A DNA stretch of 64,000 nt from Taylorella asinigenitalis ATCC 700933. GTDB lineage: Bacteria; Pseudomonadota; Gammaproteobacteria; Burkholderiales; Burkholderiaceae_B. The stretch covers positions 1 to 64,000 of the forward strand of contig NZ_JHXN01000003.1 in NCBI RefSeq assembly GCF_000687755.1, given 5' to 3'. The notes beneath the pieces were generated by a model. The model was not told where the DNA came from. It did not search any database and saw nothing but the letters and a program-made list of their open reading frames with translations. This document shows positions 46,097 through 56,231 of this stretch, one piece after another. How positions within the stretch are numbered: position 1 is the stretch's first letter; the number at the start of each line of letters is the position of its first letter. The translations under genes and the position numbers were made by a program.

Positions 46097-47341
46097 TTAA
46101 TCCTTAATTTCAAATTGAGTAGGAGCCTTGCTTTTAAGAAGATGATCTCCTGCCTCTAGTTCTTGATTTCTAGGTAAATCGAAAACATATCTTAAATAAT
46201 TTAAATACTCTGGATCCACACTCATAGTTTTATTCGGTTCATCACTAACTTTAACTACGGGCTGACCATTACATCTGACCATCTTCATAACAATTTGAAG
46301 AGGTTTAACTCCCATATCATTTGTTAAATTTGTACCAATACCAAATGATGTTTTAACGCGTCCTACAAACCTTCTGGCAATGTTTAAGGCTAAATCAAAT
46401 GTAAGACTATCTGAAAACACAAGAGTTTTAGTCCTAGGGTCAACACGATTTTTCTTATAGTGCTCAATCATTCTTTCGCCCCATTCATAAGGATCTCCAG
46501 AATCATGACGAGCTCCATCAAATAGCTTGCAGAAATACATATCAAAGTCACGCAAAAATGCATTTAACCCATATACGTCAGACAATGCAATACCTAAGTC
46601 TCCCCGGTACTCTTTAGCCCATGTCTCAAGAGCATATACCTGTGAGTCTCTAAGGCGTGGTCCTAAAGCCTGACATGCTTGCAAGAATTCATGAGCCATC
46701 GTACCCAAAGGTTTAGTTTTATGTTTTTTAGCCAATAAAACATTACTAGTACCAACAAATTGTTTTGGAAGCTGTTCAACCAAAGTTTTAACGACCTCAT
46801 CATGCCATTCAGCTGAAAATCTGCGTCTGCTGCCATAGTCAGCAAATACAAAATCTGGCAATTCTGTAGCAGTCTTCACTTGATTAATTTTTGCGTGAAG
46901 ACGTTTTCTACCTTCAGTTTTATCTAAATCTGGATAGTTATGGCTGAAATATAGCTCATTAACTATAGATAGGACAGGCACCTCAAATAAAATAGTATGC
47001 AACCACGACCCTTTGGCAATGATTTGTATTCCTCCGTTATCGTCATCGCTAGCCTGAATATGTATTCGATTTCTAGGCATATGGAAAAGACCAAGAAATT
47101 CGATAAAGTCTGGTTTTATAAACCTAAAACTTCCCATATACTGAAGTTCCTCTTCAGTAAATTGTAGAGAGCAAAGATAATCAACCTCTTCTTGAATTTT
47201 TGGAATCAGGGGCTTTAAATCTACTCCTTCAGTTCTGCACTTAAAGTGATACTCCGCTTGAGCACTAGGAAATTGGTGCAAAACGGCTTGCATCATACTA
47301 AATTTATATAGGTCTGTATCAAGAAGTGATTTAATAATCAT
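46097..47341 (-). CDS. pncB: Nicotinate phosphoribosyltransferase
   Basis: A 414-residue enzyme making nicotinate mononucleotide for NAD salvage. Typical segments are [20 protein letters not shown] at the start, the HC/EYHFKCR strand, [11 protein letters not shown], the autophosphorylation-site region [11 protein letters not shown] and MAHEFLQA, and [12 protein letters not shown]. It lies 6 bases from relA, on the same strand, and is divergent from fdxA. Confidence 0.96.
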   Translation of the reverse strand: MIIKSLLDTDLYKFSMMQAVLHQFPSAQAEYHFKCRTEGVDLKPLIPKIQEEVDYLCSLQFTEEELQYMGSFRFIKPDFIEFLGLFHMPRNRIHIQASDDDNGGIQIIAKGSWLHTILFEVPVLSIVNELYFSHNYPDLDKTEGRKRLHAKINQVKTATELPDFVFADYGSRRRFSAEWHDEVVKTLVEQLPKQFVGTSNVLLAKKHKTKPLGTMAHEFLQACQALGPRLRDSQVYALETWAKEYRGDLGIALSDVYGLNAFLRDFDMYFCKLFDGARHDSGDPYEWGERMIEHYKKNRVDPRTKTLVFSDSLTFDLALNIARRFVGRVKTSFGIGTNLTNDMGVKPLQIVMKMVRCNGQPVVKVSDEPNKTMSVDPEYLNYLRYVFDLPRNQELEAGDHLLKSKAPTQFEIKD

Positions 47342-47476
47342 GATTGCTCTTCTATTAATCTTTTATAAACCCTATCAATCCAATTGCCTTTCTAGGGCTT
47401 TGATTTAAATGGGTTAAAATCATATGTAAATTTATATATTACATCAAAATAATTAGAATTTTTATTTGGATTAACC

Positions 47477-47803
47477 ATGACTCACGTAGTTAGCGACAAC
47501 TGCATCCGTTGCAAATATACCGATTGCGTTGACGTATGCCCTGTAGACTGTTTTAAAGCAGGTCCTAATTTCTTAGTAATTGACCCTGATGAATGTATCG
47601 ACTGTGCTGTCTGTGTACCAGAATGTCCGGCTGATGCTATTTTTGCTGAGGAAGACTTGCCTAGTGATCAGCAGCACTTTATAAAAATTAATGCTGAATT
47701 GACACCTCTTTTTGAGCCAATCAGCAGATCTGTTGACCCTCTTCCTGATGCTGAGGAGTGGAATGGCAAACCTAATAAGCTTGAGTACCTTATTAAGCCT
47801 TAG
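47477..47803 (+). CDS. fdxA: 7Fe ferredoxin FdxA
   Basis: A 108-residue ferredoxin with a 3Fe-4S and a 4Fe-4S cluster. Cysteine spacing is [18 protein letters not shown] near the N-terminus and [12 protein letters not shown] in the second half, followed by the long C-terminal extension normal for this type. It is a low-potential electron carrier. The next gene, fpr, starts 8 bases later. Confidence 0.96.
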   Translation: MTHVVSDNCIRCKYTDCVDVCPVDCFKAGPNFLVIDPDECIDCAVCVPECPADAIFAEEDLPSDQQHFIKINAELTPLFEPISRSVDPLPDAEEWNGKPNKLEYLIKP

Positions 47804-47811
47804 TCTTTAAT

Positions 47812-48606
47812 ATGAGCTCCTCAGAAAGCAATTACCATAAAGTAAAAATTAACAAAGTTACTAAATGGGTGGATGGAAAGCTGCATTCATTCATCACAAA
47901 TAGACCTAGTAAATTTGAATTTAAAGCAGGACAATTTGCTCGATTAGGTTTACCAGTTGGACATGGAGTAGAGCCCACTATCTGGAGAGGCTTTTCAATG
48001 GTTAACCCAGAGGAAGCCGATTATTTAGAGTTCTACGCAACATTAGTTCCTACAGGAGAATTTAGTCCGAAATTATTTGCACTGGATGAAGGCGAGAGCA
48101 TTGCCATACACAAAGTTCCTTTTGGATTTTTGACTTTAGATAATTTTCCAAATGGCGGTAAAACCTTATGGCTTTTTGCTACAGGCACGGGTTTATCCGC
48201 ATTTTTGTCTATATTGCAAACTCAAAAAACGTGGGATTTATTTTCAAATGTTGTTCTGTGCCATGGAGTGCGGACTGCTGCGGAACTAAGCTATAAGGAC
48301 TTATTGCTTGGATTATCGCAAAAATTTTTGCATCGCTTTACATATTTGCCACTTCCTACGCGTGAATCTGAGTTTGTACATCCATGGTCAGGGGCTGTGA
48401 TGCCTTCATCGAGAATTACTAAATTAATCGAAGACGGTGATTTGGTGCGACTTTCAGGATTGGATATGAATTCGGAAGACTCTTGCATTATGCTTTGCGG
48501 AAATCCTGAAATGCTAAGCGAGGCCCGTGCGTTGCTTAAAGAGCGAGGATTTGCTACGGGACGCAGAGGTGCAATCGGTAATCTTGCGGTTGAAAAATAT
48601 TGGTAG
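47812..48606 (+). CDS. fpr: Ferredoxin-NADP reductase
   Basis: 264 residues. The FAD-binding barrel has WRGFSMVNP (the R-x-x-S motif) and TLVPTGEFSP. The NADPH domain has LFATGTGLSAFLSIL and MLCGNPEM. The C-terminus ending EKYW is typical of the bacterial subclass. It probably exchanges electrons with the FdxA encoded next to it and serves iron-sulfur assembly and oxidative stress. Confidence 0.95.
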   Translation: MSSSESNYHKVKINKVTKWVDGKLHSFITNRPSKFEFKAGQFARLGLPVGHGVEPTIWRGFSMVNPEEADYLEFYATLVPTGEFSPKLFALDEGESIAIHKVPFGFLTLDNFPNGGKTLWLFATGTGLSAFLSILQTQKTWDLFSNVVLCHGVRTAAELSYKDLLLGLSQKFLHRFTYLPLPTRESEFVHPWSGAVMPSSRITKLIEDGDLVRLSGLDMNSEDSCIMLCGNPEMLSEARALLKERGFATGRRGAIGNLAVEKYW

Positions 48607-48612
48607 AAGTGG

Positions 48613-49224
48613 ATGAACACACTTTCTGAAGAAAGGCTTGTGGAGGCGATTGACGGGGCATTGCCACAAACACAATGCACGCAATGCGGCTATGCGGGCT
48701 GTCTTGCATACTCAAAAGCTATTGTTTACGAAGGTGCGGATATTAATCGTTGTCCGCCTGGGGGAGATGCTGTAGTAGCGAAGCTTGCGAAATTTGTGGC
48801 AGGTAGCGTCGTCAAACCAGTGGACCCAGAGTGTGGTGAAACTAAGCCTCTGCACAAAGCATATATTATCGAAGAGCATTGCATTGGTTGCACAAAATGC
48901 ATTCAAGTGTGCCCTGTGGATGCGATTCTTGGTGCAAATAAATGGATGCATACCGTCATTAGCGATTTTTGCACAGGATGCGAGTTGTGCGTTTTGGCTT
49001 GTCCCGTAGATTGCATCGAGATGAAATTGAGTCCAGAGCCATGGAGTGAGAGCGACGCGAGCATTGCCAGAGAGAGATTTCATGCACGAAACGCAAGACT
49101 CGAAGACGATAAAATTTTAGAACAAATGCGGCTTGAGGCTTTGTCAGAGAGCCATTCTTCAGATAGCAAAGCATCTATTATGGATGCTTTGAATAAAGCT
49201 CGGGAGCGTCGGGCAAGAAAATGA
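48613..49224 (+). CDS. rsxB: RsxB/RnfB-type iron-sulfur protein (orphan, soluble)
   Basis: 203 residues. The N-terminal Fe4 domain has [18 protein letters not shown] and NRCPPGG. Two 4Fe-4S ferredoxin motifs follow ([18 protein letters not shown] and [18 protein letters not shown]). The tail is charged and helical. The N-terminal membrane anchor of standard RnfB is missing, and no rnfA, C, D, G or E genes are near, as in the orphan RsxB of other Burkholderiales. It is co-transcribed with fpr (6-base gap) and nth (ATGA overlap). Confidence 0.92.
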   Translation: MNTLSEERLVEAIDGALPQTQCTQCGYAGCLAYSKAIVYEGADINRCPPGGDAVVAKLAKFVAGSVVKPVDPECGETKPLHKAYIIEEHCIGCTKCIQVCPVDAILGANKWMHTVISDFCTGCELCVLACPVDCIEMKLSPEPWSESDASIARERFHARNARLEDDKILEQMRLEALSESHSSDSKASIMDALNKARERRARK

Positions 49225-49868
49225 ATAAACATAAACGTGAGCAAATTTTCGAGCGCTTTTATGAAGCGAATCCCTATCCGCAAACCGAACTTCACTACAC
49301 GAACAATTTTCAGCTCTTGATATCTGTGATATTGTCAGCACAAGCCACGGACCGCTCTGTGAACTATGCGACGGCCGATCTTTGGAATCATATTTTCACA
49401 CCACAACAGCTGCTTGACCTAGGCTATGAGCAGTTTGAGCAGAAGATTAAAAGCATAGGGCTTTATAAGACTAAGGCGAAAAATGTATTTCGTACATGCG
49501 AGGATTTAGTCCTTAAGTTCGGTGGCAATGTTCCCTCGTCTCGAGATGCTCTTGAATCATTAGCCGGTGTTGGTCGCAAAACAGCGAATGTTGTGCTGAA
49601 TGTGGGATTCGGACAGAGTACGATGGCGGTAGATACGCATATATTTAGAGTGGCGAATCGCACGGGCATTGCCAAAGGGAAAAATGTGTTGGAGGTGGAG
49701 AAGGCTTTAATGCGACATGTGCCGCGAAGATTTGCGCGAGACTCGCATCATTGGCTAATCCTGCATGGGAGATATGTGTGTCAGGCCCGTAGACCTAGGT
49801 GTGAGGAGTGTTTGATAGCGGATTTATGTGAATACGAGGATAAAATTTCCGCAACAACTAGAAAATAA
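49221..49868 (+). CDS. nth: Endonuclease III
   Basis: A 215-residue DNA glycosylase/AP lyase for oxidised pyrimidines. The helix-hairpin-helix with the catalytic Lys is [13 protein letters not shown], and the catalytic Asp is in [11 protein letters not shown]. The 4Fe-4S loop is C-x6-C-x2-C-x5-C ([17 protein letters not shown]). It starts inside the rsxB stop (ATGA). The last residues are coded by one copy of an 18-bp direct repeat that recurs at 50178. Confidence 0.96.
   Translation: MNKHKREQIFERFYEANPYPQTELHYTNNFQLLISVILSAQATDRSVNYATADLWNHIFTPQQLLDLGYEQFEQKIKSIGLYKTKAKNVFRTCEDLVLKFGGNVPSSRDALESLAGVGRKTANVVLNVGFGQSTMAVDTHIFRVANRTGIAKGKNVLEVEKALMRHVPRRFARDSHHWLILHGRYVCQARRPRCEECLIADLCEYEDKISATTRK
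49828..49845. repeat. 18-bp direct repeat, left copy (inside nth 3' end)
   Basis: GTGAATACGAGGATAAAA is identical to bases 50178-50195. The two copies flank a 332-bp segment carrying the nth stop region and a small unknown gene. Confidence 0.9.
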
Positions 49869-49888
49869 GTCCCATATAAATTTAAGGT

Positions 49889-50125
49889 TTAATCGACTTT
49901 CAAACCATATTCATCAATTAATTCTTTGGGCATAGAATTTCTCAAATTCCTTTTTGTATTCTCACACAAATCAACTCTGGCTAACCACAACCATGCAGAA
50001 TCAATATCCCCCGCCATGCAAGCTTCAAAGGATTCAGATAAATTTAAAATTTTACCCCTAGGATCCTGTTTCAAGTAGTTTTGCCTTTCTTCTTCCGTAA
50101 GATAACTTTTTGGCGTTTTGGTCAT
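49889..50125 (-). CDS. Small unknown protein (78 residues)
   Basis: A hydrophilic product, MTKTPKSYLTEEERQNYLKQ then DPRGKILNLSESFEACMAG and SAWLWLARVDL. The C-terminal part (TKRNLRNSMPKELIDEYGL) is probably helical. ATG 50125 has GAGG 6 bases upstream; an upstream start at 50149 is less likely. It lies alone, antisense to its neighbours nth and in the same direction as livF, inside the segment bounded by 18-bp direct repeats. No family is recognised. Confidence 0.65.
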   Translation of the reverse strand: MTKTPKSYLTEEERQNYLKQDPRGKILNLSESFEACMAGDIDSAWLWLARVDLCENTKRNLRNSMPKELIDEYGLKVD

Positions 50126-50177
50126 TTTTGGTCCTCTATTTAAAATCAAATTAATGATAATTCATAAAGTTTAAGTA

Positions 50178-50195
50178 GTGAATACGAGGATAAAA
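50178..50195. repeat. 18-bp direct repeat, right copy
   Basis: GTGAATACGAGGATAAAA repeats bases 49828-49845. If read in the nth frame it would continue (KKSHPNG) to a TGA inside the terminator at 50199-50216. This may therefore be the original nth end before a segment was inserted. Confidence 0.85.
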
Positions 50196-50198
50196 AAA

Positions 50199-50216
50199 GC
50201 CACCCCAACGGGTGAC
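50199..50216 (-). terminator. Terminator of the liv operon (bidirectional)
   Basis: GCCACCC (50199-50205) pairs with GGGTGAC (50210-50216), with one mismatch and a 4-base loop. The minus strand continues with seven T; the plus strand continues CTTTTTT after two bases. It lies 6 bases beyond the livF stop. Confidence 0.85.
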
Positions 50217-50222
50217 TCTTTT

Positions 50223-50963
50223 TTAAGATTTTTTTCCAAATCCAAGATAGCTTTCAATTACCTTAGGATCATTTAATAGCTCACTGCTTGGTCCATGATG
50301 ACTTACCTCACCCATCTCCAAAACATAAGCATAATCGGAAACCTTCAAAGCAGATCGTGCATTTTGTTCAACCAACAAAATAGAAACTCCCATCGCTTTT
50401 AATCGCTTAACGATTTCAAAAACCTCACGAACCACTAAAGGTGCGAGGCCCAAAGATGGTTCATCCAACATAAGCAAAGTAGGATTCGACATGAGGGCAC
50501 GTCCCACGGCGAGCATTTGACGCTCTCCACCTGACAATGTTCCAGCAAATTGTTTACGTCTCTCTTTTAGGCGAGGAAAAAGTTCATACACTCTCTCAAG
50601 CGATTTTCTAAATTCAGGATCTCTATTTAAAAACCTTCTAAATCCACCAAGCAAAAGATTATCTTCTACTTCCATGCTTGCAAAAAGCTCACGCTTTTCA
50701 GGAACCAAACTGATACCAGCAAGCATGCGGTGCTCGGTTTTATCATGAGATATATCCTCACCTTTATAAAAAATCTGTCCCTCACTTTTTCCATTATTAG
50801 GCAATAAGCCCATAATCGAATTTAGCAATGTAGACTTACCCGCACCATTTGCCCCAATCACTGAAACGACCTGCCCTTTATCGAGACTTAAATCGATATT
50901 ATTAAGAGCACTAACTTTACCGTAGGATGTAGAGAGATTTTTTATTTCTAATAAATTATTCAT
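50223..50963 (-). CDS. livF: Branched-chain amino acid ABC transporter ATPase LivF
   Basis: A 246-residue ATPase. Walker A is GANGAGKST, the signature is LSGGERQMLAVGRALM and Walker B is LLMLDEPSLGLAP. The LivF class is recognised by the C-terminal EMGEVSHHG segment and its size. ATG 50963 overlaps the end of the livM-livG fusion by 8 bases. It energises import through LivH and the LivM-LivG fusion. Confidence 0.93.
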   Translation of the reverse strand: MNNLLEIKNLSTSYGKVSALNNIDLSLDKGQVVSVIGANGAGKSTLLNSIMGLLPNNGKSEGQIFYKGEDISHDKTEHRMLAGISLVPEKRELFASMEVEDNLLLGGFRRFLNRDPEFRKSLERVYELFPRLKERRKQFAGTLSGGERQMLAVGRALMSNPTLLMLDEPSLGLAPLVVREVFEIVKRLKAMGVSILLVEQNARSALKVSDYAYVLEMGEVSHHGPSSELLNDPKVIESYLGFGKKS

Positions 50964-52749
50964 CGTCTGACACCCCAAGATAAGCTTGAATCACGGCTGG
51001 GTTAGATTGAATTTCCTCTGGTGTACCTTCAGCAATTTTCGTGCCAAAATCCATAACAACCAAATTCGTAGTTAAATTCATCACAAAATCCATATCGTGT
51101 TCAACGAGAAGAATACTCACGCCTTCATCTCGCAAATCTGACAGTACTTTAGAGAGCTGCTGTTTTTCCATATAACGCAAACCAGCCGCTACTTCATCTA
51201 AAAGCAACAAAGAAGGATCTAAGGCAAGAGCACGTGCAATTTCCACAATGCGCTGCTTACCCAATGGAAGACTGCCTGCTTGCTCGTGTAAGTAATCGCC
51301 TAAACCAACGCGTTCGCATTGGTATTTAGCCTCTTTGAGAAGCTGAGATTCCTTACCGCGTTCTAAATGGAAAATACTGCTAACAATTGAGGAAGGTGCT
51401 CGCAGATGGGCTCCCAGAGCTACGTTTTCTAGCACCGACATACCAGGCAAAAGCTGCACATGTTGGAAAGTACGTCCAATTCCAAGAGTTGCAATTTTGC
51501 GTGCCGAAGCTCCTGTTATATCCTTACCGCGGAAAATCACTTTTCCTGATGTAAGTGGCAATACTCCCGTAATCAAATTAAATGTCGTACTTTTCCCCGC
51601 TCCATTTGGTCCTATCAAACCAATAATTTCACCAGAACGAACCTTAAAACTAACATCATTTACAGCAACTAGGCCACCGAAAGTTTTACGAAGATTTTGA
51701 GCTTCTAAAATTACTTCACCAACAGGTGGTTTAGGTCTTTTCGATAAATCTTCAGTACCATCCTTAATTTCTAATTCATGTGATGGTACAGTTTTTTGCC
51801 CAAGTAAACGATAAAATTTCTCAAGCATGATTGGCCACAATCCACCACGTGCATAATGCAAAATCAAAATCATCATTATGCCAAATACAATAATCTCAAC
51901 ATTTACTCGCTCATCCACAAATAAAGGTGCATAAGCCTGTATTTGATCGCGTAAGATAATAACTAAAGCCGCACCGACTACAGCACCCCAAATACTTACT
52001 GAGCCACCTATAACAGCCATAAATAAATATTCGATACCATAATTTAAGCTAAATGCACTCGGACTTATTGCCCTCTGTTCATGTGCATATAACCAACCTG
52101 CAAGTGCTGCAAAGAATGCCGCATACACAAAAGCAACCATGCGATATGACTGAGTGTTAATACCAAATGACTCAGCCATGGATGCACCATGCTTAAGCGA
52201 ACATATAGCCCTACCGTTTCTAGAATTAAGTAAATTAATGCTCAGTAAAATTCCTGCAAATACGCAAAACCATATTAGATAAAACATATCTCTTGCTTTG
52301 AGGAAACTAAAACCAAACAATGATATAGGCTGTATGCCTGGTATACCATCATGACGGCCTAGAAACTCCATATTGCCAAAGAGGTAGAAGAAAACCAAGC
52401 TTAAAGCAATCGTACTTAATCCTAAAAAGTGACCTGAGAGCCTTAAAGTAAGTTGCCCTAAAATAAAAGCAATTACGCAAGAAAGCAGAAGCCCACAAAC
52501 TAAGCCTACCCAAGGTGAAAACCCCAAAGCTGTACTTAAATAAGCAGACGTATAAGCACCAATTCCTACAAATGCAGCCTGACCAAATGAGGTCATGCCC
52601 CCTATGCCCGTGAGAATAATAAGGCCCAAAGCCACTAGAGATGCAATACCAATTGTATTTAGCTGATTAATCCAGAATTCAGGAGTTGCTGGTATAAGTG
52701 GAAGCGATATAAGGATAGCTCCAAATATAGCGACGAATATCTTATACAT
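50956..52749 (-). CDS. Fused permease-ATPase LivM-LivG
   Basis: 597 residues combining two usual subunits. Residues about 1-315 are a LivM-type permease with several membrane segments ([35 protein letters not shown]). A hydrophilic linker of about 30 residues (about 320-348) follows. Residues about 349-597 are a LivG-type ATPase with Walker [10 protein letters not shown], signature [15 protein letters not shown] and Walker [12 protein letters not shown]. No stop or start separates the parts. Such fusions occur in other Alcaligenaceae as far as I recall. The start overlaps the livH stop by one base. Confidence 0.93.
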   Translation of the reverse strand: MYKIFVAIFGAILISLPLIPATPEFWINQLNTIGIASLVALGLIILTGIGGMTSFGQAAFVGIGAYTSAYLSTALGFSPWVGLVCGLLLSCVIAFILGQLTLRLSGHFLGLSTIALSLVFFYLFGNMEFLGRHDGIPGIQPISLFGFSFLKARDMFYLIWFCVFAGILLSINLLNSRNGRAICSLKHGASMAESFGINTQSYRMVAFVYAAFFAALAGWLYAHEQRAISPSAFSLNYGIEYLFMAVIGGSVSIWGAVVGAALVIILRDQIQAYAPLFVDERVNVEIIVFGIMMILILHYARGGLWPIMLEKFYRLLGQKTVPSHELEIKDGTEDLSKRPKPPVGEVILEAQNLRKTFGGLVAVNDVSFKVRSGEIIGLIGPNGAGKSTTFNLITGVLPLTSGKVIFRGKDITGASARKIATLGIGRTFQHVQLLPGMSVLENVALGAHLRAPSSIVSSIFHLERGKESQLLKEAKYQCERVGLGDYLHEQAGSLPLGKQRIVEIARALALDPSLLLLDEVAAGLRYMEKQQLSKVLSDLRDEGVSILLVEHDMDFVMNLTTNLVVMDFGTKIAEGTPEEIQSNPAVIQAYLGVSDDE

Positions 52750-53789
52750 TATTCGTCCTCCTCATGATGTGTAGTCGTTAAAGAGCGAATCAGTAAAACT
52801 GGCAATATTAACGTAAACACTATCACTTCTTTGTAATCGGAAGCCCAAAATGTTGTAAATGACTCGATTATCGCAACACCAATTGCACTAAATGCGGCTA
52901 TTGGATAGCTAACAAGTCCTCCAATAATGGCACCCACAAACCCTTTCAGACCAATGATAAATCCTGTCTCATAAGTAATTTGAATAAATGACACAAGCAT
53001 AATTCCTGCCAACGCACCGACAAATGCGGTTAGCAAGAATGTTAAGTGACCTGAAATAGAAGTACTTATCCCAACTAATTGAGCACCTCTTCTATTTACA
53101 GCTGTTGCTCTTAGAGCCTTACCGATAAGCGTATATCCAAAGAGCAGCCATAATCCTAATATCGTAAGGAATGTCAAACCTATTACAAATAATTTTTGGT
53201 ATGACCAAGGAAGACCGAATAATTCAATTTCGCCATCAAAGAAAGGTTCTTGAACCAACCACCCTTCAGCTCCAAACACGATTAAGCCAGTGCCAACCAT
53301 AGCAAAATGAAGAGCAATTGAAATGATCAACAAATTCAAAACGCTATAAGAAGCTACAGGTTCGAAAACTAATCTATAAATCATAGGGCCTAAAGGCACA
53401 ACAATAATTAGTGCTAGTAAAGCTTTTACCCATAAATTTGGTTGCGTTTCAAGGACAAGAGGCACTCCAAACATGACTGCAAAAGGTAGCAAAATAAAGT
53501 ATATAAAGGCCCAAAGTAACGACATTCCATGCCGTCCCCGAAAACGATTGATTAATTCTTTGATAAATATGATGGTGCCTAAAACTGGCAATAGATAGAT
53601 GGTGCCAGGGGTATGTCCATGTGCCATGAGTGCAAAACTCAGTGCACCGTAGGAAACAAACTCACCCTGACAAATTAAAATGACTCTGGTTACTGCAAAT
53701 ACAAGCACCAATGACACAGCCATCAATGCATATATCACACCCGTAACAAGACCATCTTGGAGTAGTACTTTGGCTATCATCCAATCCAT
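52749..53789 (-). CDS. livH: Branched-chain amino acid ABC permease LivH
   Basis: A 346-residue inner-membrane protein. The N-terminal LivH pattern is LLQDGLVTGVIYALMAVSLV and VTRVILICQGEFVSYGAL. A roughly 50-residue insertion (RGRHGMSLLWAF and around) lengthens it beyond the 300-residue E. coli protein. The C-terminus has GLKGFVGAIIGGLVSYP. It is next to the binding-protein genes (75-base gap). Confidence 0.92.
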   Translation of the reverse strand: MDWMIAKVLLQDGLVTGVIYALMAVSLVLVFAVTRVILICQGEFVSYGALSFALMAHGHTPGTIYLLPVLGTIIFIKELINRFRGRHGMSLLWAFIYFILLPFAVMFGVPLVLETQPNLWVKALLALIIVVPLGPMIYRLVFEPVASYSVLNLLIISIALHFAMVGTGLIVFGAEGWLVQEPFFDGEIELFGLPWSYQKLFVIGLTFLTILGLWLLFGYTLIGKALRATAVNRRGAQLVGISTSISGHLTFLLTAFVGALAGIMLVSFIQITYETGFIIGLKGFVGAIIGGLVSYPIAAFSAIGVAIIESFTTFWASDYKEVIVFTLILPVLLIRSLTTTHHEEDE

Positions 53790-53864
53790 GGATATCTCTC
53801 AATTTTTTGTATAACTTTTTATTTTAACAAGTCAGGCCTATTTTAATTACTCTTACATATCAAT

Positions 53865-55046
53865 TTATTCGAGAAGTTCAGGTTGTAAAACCCACTTCCC
53901 ATCTTTAACTTTAACGATAACGCAAGATCTCTCATCTAAGCCTGTGTGATCCTCTGGAGACATATCAAATACTCCTTGAGAAGCTACAACATTTTTAGAT
54001 TGTTCGATTGCATCACGCAAAGCCACTCTAAACTCTTCACTGCCAGGTTTTACACCTGATTCGAGCACTTTTTTAGAAGCTGATTCAACCAAAGTTGCAG
54101 CATCAAATAAAAAAGCCCCAAAAGCATTAGTAGAACCTTCTCCAAACTTCGCATCATAGAGCTTTCTATATTCTAATCCTATTTTTTTGGAAGGGTGATC
54201 ATCGTTAAGTTGTTCAGCAACGACCACTGGACCAATAGGTAAGATTACATCTTCACATGCAGAAGAGCAAACTCTTAGAAAATCTCCATTTCCAGATCCA
54301 TGAGTGTGGAATATAAGTCCCTTAAAGCCCCTAGATCGAAGTTCTCTATTTGGCAATGCCCCAGGTGTCCCCGATGTAGCTACTAAAACCGCATCAGGTT
54401 TCTTTCCTAGAATTTTAAGTACCTGCCCAGTGACACTTGTATCCTTGCGAGCAAAACTCTCATTAGCCACGACATTAATATCAGTTCCTTCAAGTGCGGC
54501 TTTAATTTCCTTAGCCCAGCTTTCACCATAAGCATCTGCAAATCCGATAATTGCAAGATTTTTTACTTTAAGTTTTTGCATAGCTGTTTTAAGAGCTTGA
54601 GCCATTAGTGCATCATTTTGAGCTGTTTTAAAAGCCCATTTTTTTGCACCCTCTTGCGGAGTTACAACTATGATATTACCGTTCATGCTAACCATAGGGG
54701 TTTTAGTCTCTGCTGCTACCTCAACCATAGCCAATGATGCTGCAGTAACCGAGCTACCAATGATAGCGTCGATATGATTTTCAGAGATAAGCTTACGCAT
54801 ATTTTTCACTGCAGTAGCCGTATCACCCGCATCATCGTAAACAATATAGTTCACAGGTATTCCATTAATCTCTTTATTCAAAATTTCCACAGTATTTTTT
54901 TGTGGAATACCAAGAGATGCAGCTGGTCCAGTCGCAGATACTGTTACCCCAATATTAATGGCATTTTGGGCCATCAAAGATGTTGATAACATAAGAGCAG
55001 AGGAAGCTAGCAAGTTATTTAGAATGACTTTTTTTAATATCATCAA
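53865..55046 (-). CDS. Periplasmic binding protein, LivJ/K type (copy 1)
   Basis: 393 residues. The signal peptide has a hydrophobic core SSALMLSTSLMAQ. The mature protein begins INIGVTVSATGPAASLGIPQ and keeps the two-lobed type I fold motifs (DDAGDTATAVKNMRKLI, AIIGSSVTAASL, LVATSGTPGALPNREL). Two Cys in CSSACEDVILP are conserved in all three copies. It shares the whole plan with the genes at 55053 and 56232. The likely ligands are amino acids or related small molecules; the genomic context cannot tell which. Confidence 0.92.
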   Translation of the reverse strand: MMILKKVILNNLLASSALMLSTSLMAQNAINIGVTVSATGPAASLGIPQKNTVEILNKEINGIPVNYIVYDDAGDTATAVKNMRKLISENHIDAIIGSSVTAASLAMVEVAAETKTPMVSMNGNIIVVTPQEGAKKWAFKTAQNDALMAQALKTAMQKLKVKNLAIIGFADAYGESWAKEIKAALEGTDINVVANESFARKDTSVTGQVLKILGKKPDAVLVATSGTPGALPNRELRSRGFKGLIFHTHGSGNGDFLRVCSSACEDVILPIGPVVVAEQLNDDHPSKKIGLEYRKLYDAKFGEGSTNAFGAFLFDAATLVESASKKVLESGVKPGSEEFRVALRDAIEQSKNVVASQGVFDMSPEDHTGLDERSCVIVKVKDGKWVLQPELLE

Positions 55047-55052
55047 GATTCC

Positions 55053-56231
55053 TTACTTTAGTAGGTCGGGTCTATAAACCCACTTGTTGTCTTTAATTTC
55101 AACAAGTACTCTAGATCTATCATCAATGCCTGAGTGATTTTCAGGAGTCATATTGAACACACTTTGAGTCGTAACGACTTCTGTAACGTTCTCTAATGCA
55201 TCTCTTAATGCGACTCTGAATTCCTCGCTGCTAGGTTTAATGCCTATTTTCAACACTTCGCTAATACCAGCCTTAGCTAGAATAGCTGCATCATAGATAT
55301 ATGCCCCGAAAGCATTTGCCGAACCTTTACCGAATTTTTGCTCATATGGCTCAATATAAGATAATGCAACTGCTTTTGTTGGATTTGAATCTTCAATTTG
55401 ATCTGCAATTACAACTGGACCAATTGGAAGAATCACACCTTCACATGATGTAGAACAAACTCTTAAGAAATCTCCATTTGCCGATCCATGAGTGTGGTAG
55501 ATTATGCCCTTGAAGCCGCGAGTCCTTAGCTCTCTAGTTGGCAATGCTCCTGGAGTTCCAGAAGTTGCTACTAAAACTGCATCTGGTTTTTTAGATAGAA
55601 TCTTTAATACTTGACCAGAAACACTAGTGTCTTTACGTGCGAAGCTCTCGTTTGCGACTATTTCTACGTCACTATCTTTTAGAACACCTTGCATTTCACG
55701 AGCCCATAATTGACCATATGCATCGTTAAATCCAATGATGGCTAATTTTTTTACGTTTTGTTTTTTAATCGCATCATAAATAGCTTTAGCCATAATTTCA
55801 TCGGTTTGAGCTGCTTCAAAAACCCATTTTTTGTCTTCATCCATAGGTACTACAGTGTTTTTATTTCCTGTAAATCCAATCAATGGAGTTTTAGTTTCGT
55901 GAGCAACTTCAGACATAGCAAGTGTAGGTGCAGTAACTAAACTACCAAGCATAATATCGATTTTGTTTTCGGAGATTAGTTTTCTCATATTTTTCACTGC
56001 GGCCGCAGTCTCACCGCCGTCATCCAAAAACGTAAACTTCACAGGCACACCTTCTATCTCTTTATATAACACTTCAAGAGTATTCTTTTGTGGTATGCCT
56101 AAAGATGCAGCTGGACCAGTAGCTGGAACAGTTACACCAATATTAATTACTTCTTGTGCTAATAATGACGCAGAAGCTGCCATCAAAGCAATGGCAGAAA
56201 TTGAATTTTTTAAGTTCATTAAATTCCCCAA
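55053..56231 (-). CDS. Periplasmic binding protein, LivJ/K type (copy 2)
   Basis: 392 residues with signal peptide ALMAASASLLAQ. It has the same layout as its neighbours, but the ligand-lobe sequence differs: DDGGETAAAVKNMRKLI, IMLGSLVTAPTLA and ISFTGNKN-like LIGFTGNKNTVV where the others have VSMxGN. The Cys pair is CSTSCEGVILP. The change in the hinge and pocket region suggests a different ligand from copies 1 and 3 (inference). It is 6 bases from copy 1. Confidence 0.92.
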   Translation of the reverse strand: MGNLMNLKNSISAIALMAASASLLAQEVINIGVTVPATGPAASLGIPQKNTLEVLYKEIEGVPVKFTFLDDGGETAAAVKNMRKLISENKIDIMLGSLVTAPTLAMSEVAHETKTPLIGFTGNKNTVVPMDEDKKWVFEAAQTDEIMAKAIYDAIKKQNVKKLAIIGFNDAYGQLWAREMQGVLKDSDVEIVANESFARKDTSVSGQVLKILSKKPDAVLVATSGTPGALPTRELRTRGFKGIIYHTHGSANGDFLRVCSTSCEGVILPIGPVVIADQIEDSNPTKAVALSYIEPYEQKFGKGSANAFGAYIYDAAILAKAGISEVLKIGIKPSSEEFRVALRDALENVTEVVTTQSVFNMTPENHSGIDDRSRVLVEIKDNKWVYRPDLLK

